13,950 bases of DNA from an uncultured Oscillibacter sp. (GTDB lineage Bacteria > Bacillota > Clostridia > Oscillospirales > Oscillospiraceae): contig CAJFNE010000029.1 in NCBI GenBank assembly GCA_904393855.1, forward strand, positions 1 through 13,950. The letters run 5' to 3'. The notes below the pieces were generated by a model that was given only the letters and a program-made list of their open reading frames with translations, made no database searches and was not told the origin of the DNA. The translations under genes were made by a program, and so were the position numbers. Shown in pieces: positions 1-8,710 of this stretch. Numbering within the stretch: position 1 is the first letter of the stretch; each line of letters opens with the position of its first letter.

Positions 1-320
1 TAGCAGCTGGTGGCCCCCAGGTGGATGATGCCGGCGGCGGAGGGGGCGGCCTTGCCGTAGGTGTAGACGTGGGCCATCACGTCGTGGCGGACCTCCTTCT
101 CCCGCGCCGCCGCCATTTCATAGTCGATGTCGGTCAGGTGGGCCTCCAGCTCCGCCACCTGCTCCGCCGTGATGGGGAGCCCCAGGTTGTGCTCCGCCCG
201 GGCCAGGGCCACCCACAGCCGCCGCCAGGTCTGGATGCGCATATCCGGGGAGAACAGGTGCAGCATGAAATCCGAGGCGTACCGGGACGCCAGGGGGGAT
301 TCGTAACGGTCTTTGGACAT
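1..320 (-). CDS. purB: Adenylosuccinate lyase, N-terminal part (cut by window edge)
   Basis: The first 106 residues of adenylosuccinate lyase, which forms AMP from adenylosuccinate and also cleaves SAICAR in IMP synthesis. The frame has no stop before the window edge, so about three quarters of the usual ~475-residue protein lies outside. Visible family features are the RHDVMAHV segment (residues 78-85), which carries a conserved active-site histidine region, and HLGATSC (100-106), a signature of the fumarase/aspartase superfamily in PurB. The ATG at 320-318 follows an excellent AAAAGGAGGT (337-328) with about 8 bases of spacing, which fixes the start. It lies 108 bases downstream of purA on the same strand, across a palindromic repeat. 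Identity is confident; the rest of the gene cannot be judged. Confidence 0.93.
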   Translation of the reverse strand, partial: MSKDRYESPLASRYASDFMLHLFSPDMRIQTWRRLWVALARAEHNLGLPITAEQVAELEAHLTDIDYEMAAAREKEVRHDVMAHVYTYGKAAPSAAGIIHLGATSC

Positions 321-339
321 GAAAAAGACCTCCTTTTCA

Positions 340-417
340 GATAGAAGATAGGAGCGAGGAGATAGGAGATAGAATTAGAGAGGAAACCTCCGATCTCCTA
401 TCTTCTATCTCCTATCT
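340..417. repeat. Repetitive palindromic element between purA and purB
   Basis: Short purine-rich units of the form ATAGGAGAT / ATAGAAGAT occur on the left and their complements on the right. Two perfect 15-bp inverted repeats are present: 340-354 with 395-409, and 360-374 with 403-417. Both use bases 403-409, so the two stems exclude each other. A small inner GAGG/CCTC hairpin (380-383/387-390) sits at the centre. There is no T-run after it in the purA-to-purB direction, so it is not a typical intrinsic terminator. It may be a dispersed REP-like repeat, an RNA-stability element or an attenuator; the sequence alone does not decide. Confidence 0.7.
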
Positions 418-428
418 GTCAACAGGAT

Positions 429-1703
429 TTACCGGATAATAATGGAATCTCTTTCGGGTCCCACGGACACATAAGTAATGTGGCAGCCGATCTCCCGCTC
501 CACATACTCCACGTAGTCCCGGGCCGCCTGGGGCAGGTCCTCCCACTTCCGGACGCCGGAGATGTCGCACTTCCAGCCGGGCATGGTGATCTCCACCGGC
601 TTGGCATCCGGCAGGACGGCGGGGAAGGGGAACTCATCGATCTCCTGCCCGTTCAGCTCGTACTTGGCGCAGATGGGGATCTCATCCAGGTAGCTCAGCA
701 CATCCAGCTTGGTCAGGGCGATGTCCGTGGCCCCCTGGCACTGGATGCCGTAGCGGGTGGCCACCAGATCGATGGGGCCTACCCGGCGGGGCCGGCCGGT
801 CTTGGCGCCGTACTCGCCGCCGGCCTCCCGGAGCTTCTCCGCCTGCTCGCCGAACCACTCGCAGGTGAAGGGGCCCTCGCCCACGCAGGAGGAGTAGGCC
901 TTCACCACGCCCACGATCTTGTCCAGCCTGGCGGTGGGCAGGCCGGAGCCCACGGGGGCGTAGGCGGCGATGGGGTTGGAGGAGGTGGTATAGGGGTAGA
1001 TGCCGTAGTCCAGGTCCCGCAGGGAGCCCAGCTGGGCCTCAAACAGGATGGACTTGCCCTCCGCCTGGGCCTGGCGCAGGTAGCGGGAGGTGTCGCAGAC
1101 AAAGGGCTTGATCTTCTCGCCGAAGTCCGCCACCCAGGATCGCAGCTGGTCCATGGTGTAGGGCTTGGCGCCGTAGACCCGCTCCAGCGTTAGGTTCTTC
1201 CACTCCAGAATTCCCGCCATGTGGTCCCAGAGCTTGTCCGGATAGAGCAGCTCCCCGGCCATGACGGTCTTTTTCTGGTATTTGTCGGAGTAGAAGGGGG
1301 CGATGCCCTGTTTGGTGGAGCCGTACTTCTTGTCCGCGAGACGGGCCTCCTCCAGGGCGTCCAGGTCCCGGTGCCAGGGCAGCAGCAACGACGCCCGATC
1401 GCTGATCTTCAGGTTCTCCGGCGTCAGGGACACGCCCTGGGCGATCACATCCTGCATCTCCGTCCACAGATTCTCGCAGTCCAGCGCCACGCCGTTGCCC
1501 AGGATGTTCACCACGCCCTGGCGGAAGATGCCGGAGGGCAGCAGGTGCAGGGCGAACTTGCCCAGGTCGTTGACCACGGTGTGTCCGGCGTTGCCGCCGC
1601 CCTGGTAGCGGACCACGATGTCGTGGTCGCAGGTCAGCAGGTCCACCATGCGGCCCTTACCCTCGTCGCCCCAGTTGATGCCTACGATGGCGCAATTTGA
1701 CAT
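429..1703 (-). CDS. purA: Adenylosuccinate synthetase
   Basis: Cytoplasmic enzyme joining IMP and aspartate with GTP to give adenylosuccinate, the first committed step to AMP. The 424 residues match the family length. The N-terminal GINWGDEGKG loop (residues 8-17) keeps the catalytic Asp13 and Lys16, and QGGGNAGHT (34-42) keeps His41. Further family blocks are PYTTSSNP (237-244), TGRPRR (302-307), TKLD for guanine recognition (331-334) and SVGPERDS near the C-terminus. Two blocks differ from the E. coli form: GSTKQGIAPFYSDK (128-141) replaces GTTGRGIGPAYEDK, and FEAQLGSLRD (221-230) replaces FEGAQGTLLD. The ATG at 1703 follows GGAGGT (1716-1711) with 7 bases of spacing. It has its own promoter, and purB follows downstream. 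Confidence 0.97.
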   Translation of the reverse strand: MSNCAIVGINWGDEGKGRMVDLLTCDHDIVVRYQGGGNAGHTVVNDLGKFALHLLPSGIFRQGVVNILGNGVALDCENLWTEMQDVIAQGVSLTPENLKISDRASLLLPWHRDLDALEEARLADKKYGSTKQGIAPFYSDKYQKKTVMAGELLYPDKLWDHMAGILEWKNLTLERVYGAKPYTMDQLRSWVADFGEKIKPFVCDTSRYLRQAQAEGKSILFEAQLGSLRDLDYGIYPYTTSSNPIAAYAPVGSGLPTARLDKIVGVVKAYSSCVGEGPFTCEWFGEQAEKLREAGGEYGAKTGRPRRVGPIDLVATRYGIQCQGATDIALTKLDVLSYLDEIPICAKYELNGQEIDEFPFPAVLPDAKPVEITMPGWKCDISGVRKWEDLPQAARDYVEYVEREIGCHITYVSVGPERDSIIIR

Positions 1704-1755
1704 ATCAAAAACCTCCCGGTTTTCAGTTTCACAGGGAAAATCCCGAACCTATCCT

Positions 1756-1784
1756 ATTATAACGGCACTTTCCCCATAAGTAAA
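1756..1784 (-). promoter_or_regulatory. Sigma-A type promoter of purA
   Basis: On the minus strand a perfect -10 TATAAT (1761-1756) lies 17 bases after TTTACT (1784-1779), which matches the -35 consensus at 4 of 6 positions. Transcription would start near 1749, giving a leader of about 45 bases. The leader holds only a small GGGA-TTT-TCCC hairpin and the ribosome binding site. I see no purine riboswitch or clear PurR box. Confidence 0.75.
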
Positions 1785-1840
1785 GAAAAAAGTTGTGATA
1801 CTGGAAATGATTTCTGCTAATGGCGGCACCGGCGTGGTCG

Positions 1841-1881
1841 GAAACGAAAGGTCCCTGTCCGGACTGTGCCGGACAGGGACC
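1841..1881 (-). terminator. Intrinsic terminator of the P-type ATPase gene
   Basis: A perfect 13-bp GC-rich stem (1869-1881 with 1850-1862) closes a 6-base loop about 20 bases after the ATPase stop. On the minus strand it is followed by CTTTCGTTTCC, an interrupted and rather weak T-run. It separates the ATPase unit from the purA promoter. Confidence 0.7.
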
Positions 1882-1902
1882 CATTCCCAGACGATGCCGG
1901 GC

Positions 1903-4479
<2,577 letters not shown>

Positions 4480-4506
4480 AGTTCATTCCCCTTTCCGGCA
4501 GGACGC

Positions 4507-4557
4507 AAAAAAGCGAGACTTCTGCGCCAATGCCTCGCATTGCTACAAAAGTCTCGC
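4507..4557 (-). terminator. Riboswitch-controlled intrinsic terminator
   Basis: On the minus strand GCGAGACTT (4557-4549) pairs perfectly with AAGTCTCGC (4521-4513). An inner stem, CAATGC with GCATTG (4542-4537/4533-4528), extends it, and T6 follows (4512-4507). It lies between the aptamer and the ATPase ribosome binding site and shares its first arm with P1 of the aptamer. Confidence 0.92.
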
Positions 4558-4640
4558 CGTTTCAACCTGAGGCGGGGCGCATACCCGTACTGACGCCCGC
4601 AGGTACACATCTCCCGTGTGCCGGCTACTCCCTATTTGTA
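4507..4640 (-). promoter_or_regulatory. yybP-ykoY Mn2+ riboswitch with terminator platform
   Basis: The leader RNA of the ATPase gene starts UACAAAUAGGGAGUAGC and ends its aptamer with GGUUGAAACGGCGAGAC followed by UUUUGUA, both hallmarks of the yybP-ykoY family. The outer P1 strands pair UACAAA (4640-4635) with UUUGUA (4549-4544). The 3' strand of P1 (GCGAGACUUUUGU) is also the 5' arm of the terminator just downstream, so P1 and terminator cannot coexist. Family knowledge: Mn2+ binding stabilises the aptamer, including P1, and switches expression on. The predicted behaviour is transcriptional read-through into the pump gene when Mn2+ is high. Recognition is from conserved sequence and layout by eye, without a covariance-model score. 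Confidence 0.92.
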
Positions 4641-4647
4641 CGACAGC

Positions 4648-4676
4648 ATGATACGGCATTTTTACCCAGATGTCAA
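4648..4676 (-). promoter_or_regulatory. Strong sigma-A promoter of the riboswitch-ATPase transcript
   Basis: A perfect -35 TTGACA (4676-4671), a 17-base spacer and TATCAT (4653-4648, 5 of 6 to consensus). The start near 4641 falls exactly at the first base of aptamer helix P1. The TGA of the -35 box is the stop codon of the upstream hydrolase gene. Confidence 0.88.
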
Positions 4677-5692
4677 GAGGGCTGCGAAAATTTCCGCATC
4701 TGCGGGCCCTCCGGCCCGTTCTGCAGGACGATCTGTGGCCGGTGCAGCATGGGATAGACGGCCAGCTGGTCGTGATCCAGCTGCTCCCGGCGGAGGTCCA
4801 CGCAGGTGATCTGCCGGTTCTCATAGGTGGTGTAGTAATAGAGGCCCCGCTCCAGATTGCAGCAGGAGGCATACACGGTGTGCTCATATCCCGCGTCGCC
4901 GGCCACGGCGCAGCCCCGGGGCTGGGCCACAGCGTCCAGGATGTGGAAGAACTGGTGGACGCTCTCCGCCTCACTGCCCCCGGAGACGGCGTTACCCTTC
5001 ACGAAAGCCGCCCGGACGAAGCGGGAGGCGGAGGAGAGATCCCCGGGCAGGCCGAAGGCCCCCAGCCCCAGACTGCAGGGCCGGAGCTCCACGCCGGGGG
5101 CGAAGCGGCTGGCGGGGGTCTCCCGGGTCAGGTGCAGGAAGTGGGCCAGGTGCTCCCGGTGAAAGGGAAAGGGCGGGTTGTTGGTGAGGACCCCCACGGG
5201 GTTGTCGTAGATCCGCAGCCCCTCGGCCACGCACTCCACCACAATGGCGGCCCCCGTCCGGTCCGCCAGTAGCCAGTGGAGCGGTGCCAGGGGCAGGTCC
5301 GGGCTGAAAGGAATCCGGACCAGGCTCAGCCGCTCCAGTGCCGCCCGGGCCTCCGCCAGGGAGGCGCACCGGCCCAGCAGCCACGGGATCAGCTCAAAGG
5401 GCGTCACGTTGTCCTGGCCTGGGACCTCGGGCTTGTAGTCCGCGTTCCCGGGGAAGTTCAGCCCGGCCATGGCCAGCCCCGCCTCGTTGACCGCGTCGTA
5501 GTAGAGAGGGTAGTTCCGGGCCGTCAGGGCCACGCCGAGGAGGGCGTAGTGACGCTCCAGGGCCGGCATCCGCCGGAAAGGGAGAGGAAAATTCCGGGGC
5601 GTGACGACGACGCTCTCCCCGTACGAGGCGGGCACATCCAGATTTCGCCCGAAGTAGTGGTCCCGGGTCTGATACGTGATAGCCGTACACAT
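4673..5692 (-). CDS. bsh: Bile salt hydrolase / choloylglycine hydrolase family (Ntn hydrolase)
   Basis: Member of the linear amide C-N hydrolase family, which splits glycine- or taurine-conjugated bile salts; penicillin V acylases are close relatives. The protein reads MCTAITYQT, and Cys2 becomes the N-terminal nucleophile once Met is removed. Expected active-site residues are present: Arg16 and Asp19 in FGRNLD, Asn79 in AGLNF, Asn171 in GVLTNN and Arg224 in SASRF. The overall run closely follows the Clostridium perfringens enzyme (GLPGD, QFFHIL, YYYTTYEN blocks). The start is set at 5692: an ATG two codons upstream (5698) is only 1 base from the GGAGG (5704-5700) and would leave Cys internal, while 5692 has 7-base spacing. 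There is no signal peptide, so the enzyme is cytoplasmic. Penicillin V acylase activity remains possible. Confidence 0.88.
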   Translation of the reverse strand: MCTAITYQTRDHYFGRNLDVPASYGESVVVTPRNFPLPFRRMPALERHYALLGVALTARNYPLYYDAVNEAGLAMAGLNFPGNADYKPEVPGQDNVTPFELIPWLLGRCASLAEARAALERLSLVRIPFSPDLPLAPLHWLLADRTGAAIVVECVAEGLRIYDNPVGVLTNNPPFPFHREHLAHFLHLTRETPASRFAPGVELRPCSLGLGAFGLPGDLSSASRFVRAAFVKGNAVSGGSEAESVHQFFHILDAVAQPRGCAVAGDAGYEHTVYASCCNLERGLYYYTTYENRQITCVDLRREQLDHDQLAVYPMLHRPQIVLQNGPEGPQMRKFSQPS

Positions 5693-5794
5693 ATCCATGC
5701 CTCCATCCTGCCGTTAGCATGCCAGAAAACTCCAAATTCTATGCGGGCGGGGCGGATTTTCCGGCGGAAGAACCAGGCCGGAGCCGATGTCCCA

Positions 5795-5823
5795 TTGCAC
5801 CGCCCCGCTTCCTATGATATACT
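5795..5823 (+). promoter_or_regulatory. Extended -10 promoter of the DUF1846 gene in the divergent region
   Basis: TGA-TATACT (5815-5823) is an extended -10 element with a weak TTGCAC -35 (5795-5800) at 17 bases. The start would be near 5830, with a 75-base leader holding two tandem ATAGAAT units (5866-5879). The same 213-base region (5693-5905) must hold the promoter of the hydrolase gene. A possible one on the minus strand is TTGGAA (5842-5837), 18 bases, TATCAT (5818-5813), overlapping this promoter, but it is weak. A 9-bp inverted repeat GCGGGGCGG / CCGCCCCGC (5747-5755 and 5800-5808) lies between the genes and touches the -35. Confidence 0.55.
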
Positions 5824-5905
5824 AGGAGAGCATGATTTCCAAGCGGAAGCAGCGGGATTTTACGGATAGAATATAGAATATGAAAGAGAGAGGAATCTGA
5901 TCGCC

Positions 5906-7387
5906 ATGGCCGCCATTGGTTTTGACAACCTGAAGTATCTCACCACCCAATCGGAGCAGATCAAAAAACGCATCGCCCAGTTCGGCGGGAAGCTGTATCT
6001 GGAGTTTGGCGGGAAGCTCTTCGACGACTTCCATGCCTCCCGGGTACTGCCGGGATTCGAGCCGGACAGCAAGGTGCGGATGCTCCAGCAGCTCAAGGAC
6101 GACGTGGAGATCCTGATCGCCATCAACGCCGCGGATATTGAGAAGAACAAGGTGCGGGGCGATCTGGGCATCACCTATGACGACGACGTGCTGCGCCTGA
6201 TCGACAGCTTCCGCAGCCTGGGGCTGTACGTGGGCAGCGTGGTGCTGACCCGTTACAGCGGCCAGAGCGCCGCCGACGCCTTTTTGAAGCGGCTGAACAC
6301 CCTGGGCATCCGCTGCTACCGGCACTATCCCATTGCCGGATACCCCTCGGACGTGCCCTTCATCGTCAGTGACGAGGGACTGGGGAAAAATGAGTATATC
6401 GAGACCAGCCATTCCCTGATCGTGGTGACGGCCCCCGGCCCCGGCAGCGGCAAGATGGCCACCTGTCTCAGCCAGCTCTACCACGACTACAAGCGGGGCG
6501 TCCGGTCCGGCTACGCCAAATTTGAGACATTCCCCATCTGGAACCTGCCCCTGAAACACCCGGTGAACCTGGCCTACGAGGCCGCCACGGCGGATCTGGA
6601 CGATGTGAACATGATCGACCCCTTCCACCTGGAGGCCTACGGCAAGACCGCCGTCAACTACAACCGGGACGTGGAGATCTTCCCCGTCCTCAACGCCATG
6701 TTCAAGAAGATCCAGGGGGAGTCCCCCTACAAGTCCCCCACGGACATGGGGGTCAATATGGCGGGCAGCTGCATCGTGGACGACGCGGTGTGCTGCGACG
6801 CCTCCCGCCAGGAGATCCTGCGGCGGTACTACGCCGCCTGCGTGGACCGGCTCCAGGGGGACTGCGACGCCCCGGTGCGCAAGCTGGAGCTGGTGATGCA
6901 GCAGGCGGACGTGACGCCGGACATCTGCCCGGCGGTGTCCGCGGCCCTGTTGAAAGCGGAGACCACCGGCGGCCCCGCCGGCGCCATGGTGCTGCCGGAC
7001 GGCCGGGTGGTCACCGGCAGGACCTCAGACACCCTGGGGGCGGCCTCGGCCCTGCTGCTCAACGCCCTGAAAGCGGTGGGCGGTATCGACGACCACTTTG
7101 AGCTGATCTCCGCCCAGGTGCTGGAGCCCATCTGCAACCTGAAGACCCGCTATCTGGGCCATCGGAATCCCCGGCTCCACACGGACGAAGTGCTGATGGC
7201 CCTGACGATCTCCGCCCTGACCAATCCCCTGGCGGACCTGGCCCAGCAGCAGCTGCCCAAGCTCCGGGGCTGCTCCGCCCACTTCACTGTGGTGCTCAGC
7301 GACGTGGACGAGAAGCTGCTGAAAAGCCTGGGGGTCAACGTCAGCTGCGAACCCAAGTACGAGACCAAAAAGCTCTACCACAAGTGA
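5906..7387 (+). CDS. DUF1846 / UPF0371 family protein of unknown function
   Basis: A 493-residue soluble protein that closely follows the UPF0371 family known from streptococci and other Firmicutes, at the family's usual length. The family has been crystallised by structural genomics but has no assigned reaction that I know of. Strongly conserved blocks are LYLEFGGKLFDDFHASRVLPG (from residue 30), VIAINA-type IAINAADIE (71-79), RGDLGITYD (84-92), TAPGPGSGKMAT (175-186), YAKFETFPIWNLPL (203-216), DLDDVNMIDPFH (230-241) and NPRLHTDEV in the C-terminal part. APGPGSGK resembles a P-loop but is not a canonical Walker A. The ATG at 5906 has only a moderate AGAGGA with 11 bases of spacing; homologues begin at about the same point (xIxFDxxKYL). 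No membrane segment or signal peptide is visible. Confidence 0.93.
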   Translation: MAAIGFDNLKYLTTQSEQIKKRIAQFGGKLYLEFGGKLFDDFHASRVLPGFEPDSKVRMLQQLKDDVEILIAINAADIEKNKVRGDLGITYDDDVLRLIDSFRSLGLYVGSVVLTRYSGQSAADAFLKRLNTLGIRCYRHYPIAGYPSDVPFIVSDEGLGKNEYIETSHSLIVVTAPGPGSGKMATCLSQLYHDYKRGVRSGYAKFETFPIWNLPLKHPVNLAYEAATADLDDVNMIDPFHLEAYGKTAVNYNRDVEIFPVLNAMFKKIQGESPYKSPTDMGVNMAGSCIVDDAVCCDASRQEILRRYYAACVDRLQGDCDAPVRKLELVMQQADVTPDICPAVSAALLKAETTGGPAGAMVLPDGRVVTGRTSDTLGAASALLLNALKAVGGIDDHFELISAQVLEPICNLKTRYLGHRNPRLHTDEVLMALTISALTNPLADLAQQQLPKLRGCSAHFTVVLSDVDEKLLKSLGVNVSCEPKYETKKLYHK

Positions 7388-7410
7388 GGCCCGGCTCCGC
7401 CGGAGCGGCC
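7388..7410 (+). other. GC-rich hairpin after the DUF1846 gene, weak terminator candidate
   Basis: GCTCC (7394-7398) pairs with GGAGC (7402-7406) directly after the stop codon, with outer GGC/GCC bases that could extend it. No T-run follows (TGTACAAAAG), so intrinsic termination is doubtful. It could be a 3' stability hairpin. Confidence 0.3.
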
Positions 7411-7451
7411 TGTACAAAAGCCCCAAGAAACCGTTGAAAAAACATGCGCAA

Positions 7452-7496
7452 TTTTACGTAAAAATGGATTACATTTTTCGGGAAGCATGGTATAAT
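7452..7496 (+). promoter_or_regulatory. gap promoter with upstream palindrome
   Basis: A perfect TATAAT (7491-7496) with a TGG extension, spaced 17 bases from ATTACA (7468-7473, 4 of 6 to the -35 consensus). The start would be near 7503, with a leader of about 46 bases. A perfect 12-base palindrome, TTTTACGTAAAA (7452-7463), ends 4 bases before the -35 and is a candidate operator or UP-like element. Ribosome binding is by AAGGGG (7535-7540). Confidence 0.78.
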
Positions 7497-7548
7497 GAAT
7501 TCAACATGGCCGGCGGACTGGCCGGAGAACGAGGAAGGGGACAGGTAC

Positions 7549-8574
7549 ATGGCAATCAAAGTGGGCATCAATGGCTTCGGCCGGATCGGGCGCGTGGCCC
7601 TGCGCATCATGGTGGAGCGAGGCTCCAGCACCTATCAGATCTGCGGCATCAACCTGCGCAACGCGGATTTGGACTACATGGTCTATCAGGTGAAATACGA
7701 CTCGGTCTTTCGCACGTTCACCGGCCACGTGGAGCACGACGACCGGCACCTGATCGTCAACGGCAAGAAGATCCGGGTTTACAGCGAGAGCGACGCGGCC
7801 CTGATCCCCTGGGACGACTGCGGCGCCGAGTACATCATCGAGTCCACCGGCGCGTACAACACAGTGGAGAAGGCCTCCGTCCACCTGAACGGCGGCGCGA
7901 AAAAGGTCATCCTCTCCGCCCCCTCCAAGGACAACATCATGCCCACCTTCGTCATGGGCGTGAACCACAAGAACTACACGCCGGACATGGACGTGGTCTC
8001 CAACGCCTCCTGCACCACCAATTGCCTGGCTCCCATGACCAAGGTGATCAACGACACCTTCGGCATCAAGCAGGCCCTCATGAGCACCATCCACGCCGCC
8101 ACCGCCAAGCAGAAGGCGGTGGACGCCCGGGCGGGCCGGGACTGGCGGACGGGCCGGAGCGTCCTGGGCAACATCATCCCCTCCACCACTGGCGCGGCCA
8201 AGGCTGTGGGGGAGGTCATCCCCGAACTGAAAGGCCGCATGACCGGCATGAGCTTCCGGGTGCCCACCAACGACGTGTCTGTGGTGGACCTGACCGCCCG
8301 GCTGATCCAGCCCGCCAGCTACCACGACGTGTGCGTGGCCATGGAGAACGCCTCCAAGAACAGCATGAAAGGCATCATCACCTGCACCACGGACCAGGTG
8401 GTCTCCTCCGACCTGACCGGCTTCTCCGAAACCTGCATCTTCGACGAGACGGCGGGGATCATGCTGGACGACGACTTTGTGAAGCTCATCGCCTGGTACG
8501 ACAACGAGTGGGGCTACAGCAACAAGCTCCTGGACCTGATCGCCCACATGCACAGCGTGGATCACCAGAACTGA
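7549..8574 (+). CDS. gap: Glyceraldehyde-3-phosphate dehydrogenase, type I
   Basis: Glycolytic enzyme oxidising glyceraldehyde-3-phosphate to 1,3-bisphosphoglycerate; 341 residues, the usual length. GINGFGRIGR (6-15) is the dinucleotide-binding loop, SNASCTTNC (151-159) holds catalytic Cys155, and His182 in STIHAATAKQK is its partner. The C-terminal WYDNEWGYSNK block is typical. The open frame extends up to an ATG at 7495, but that ATG overlaps the -10 box, so it cannot be in the transcript; 7549 has AAGGGG with 8 bases of spacing. Oddity: the Asp that usually follows INxx at the end of strand beta-2 and selects NAD+ is missing; the sequence is GINLRNAD (33-40), so NADP+ or dual cofactor use is possible. 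Single gene with its own promoter and terminator, not in a pgk-tpi operon. Confidence 0.96.
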   Translation: MAIKVGINGFGRIGRVALRIMVERGSSTYQICGINLRNADLDYMVYQVKYDSVFRTFTGHVEHDDRHLIVNGKKIRVYSESDAALIPWDDCGAEYIIESTGAYNTVEKASVHLNGGAKKVILSAPSKDNIMPTFVMGVNHKNYTPDMDVVSNASCTTNCLAPMTKVINDTFGIKQALMSTIHAATAKQKAVDARAGRDWRTGRSVLGNIIPSTTGAAKAVGEVIPELKGRMTGMSFRVPTNDVSVVDLTARLIQPASYHDVCVAMENASKNSMKGIITCTTDQVVSSDLTGFSETCIFDETAGIMLDDDFVKLIAWYDNEWGYSNKLLDLIAHMHSVDHQN

Positions 8575-8585
8575 AACTGCGTTCC

Positions 8586-8616
8586 AGCGGCGCCCGCACG
8601 GCGGGCGCCGCTTTTT
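8586..8616 (+). terminator. Intrinsic terminator of gap
   Basis: A perfect 12-bp stem, AGCGGCGCCCGC (8586-8597) with its complement (8601-8612), a 3-base loop and a T5 run (8612-8616), 11 bases after the stop codon. Confidence 0.93.
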
Positions 8617-8621
8617 GGCTT

Positions 8622-8650
8622 GCCGAAAAAAAGCAAATTCGGGCTTTTTT
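8622..8650 (+). terminator. Possible second, weaker terminator
   Basis: GCCGAA (8622-8627) can pair with TTCGGGC (8638-8644) with one bulged G across a 10-base A-rich loop, followed by T6 (8645-8650). It directly abuts the next promoter and may only back up the main gap terminator. Confidence 0.35.
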
Positions 8651-8664
8651 ACCATCCTCAGATG

Positions 8665-8673
8665 TGGTATACT
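8665..8673 (+). promoter_or_regulatory. Extended -10 promoter of rlmB
   Basis: TGG-TATACT (8665-8673) is an extended -10 element. The -35 position 17 bases upstream holds only T6 (8645-8650), a poor match, consistent with extended -10 promoters that need little -35. The start would be near 8680, about 30 bases before the rlmB ATG. Confidence 0.6.
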
Positions 8674-8710
8674 ACCTTCGTGATAACGAGCCGCATGAAA
8701 GGGAAAGACT

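Noticed and set aside
340..417. CRISPR array or terminator
   Set aside because: The units are short, irregular and palindromic without spacers, and no T-run follows.
1704..1760. Purine riboswitch ahead of purA
   Set aside because: The leader is only about 45 bases and lacks the conserved purine aptamer core.
7495..7548. 18-codon N-terminal extension of GAPDH starting at 7495
   Set aside because: That ATG overlaps the TATAAT box and lies upstream of the expected transcript start.
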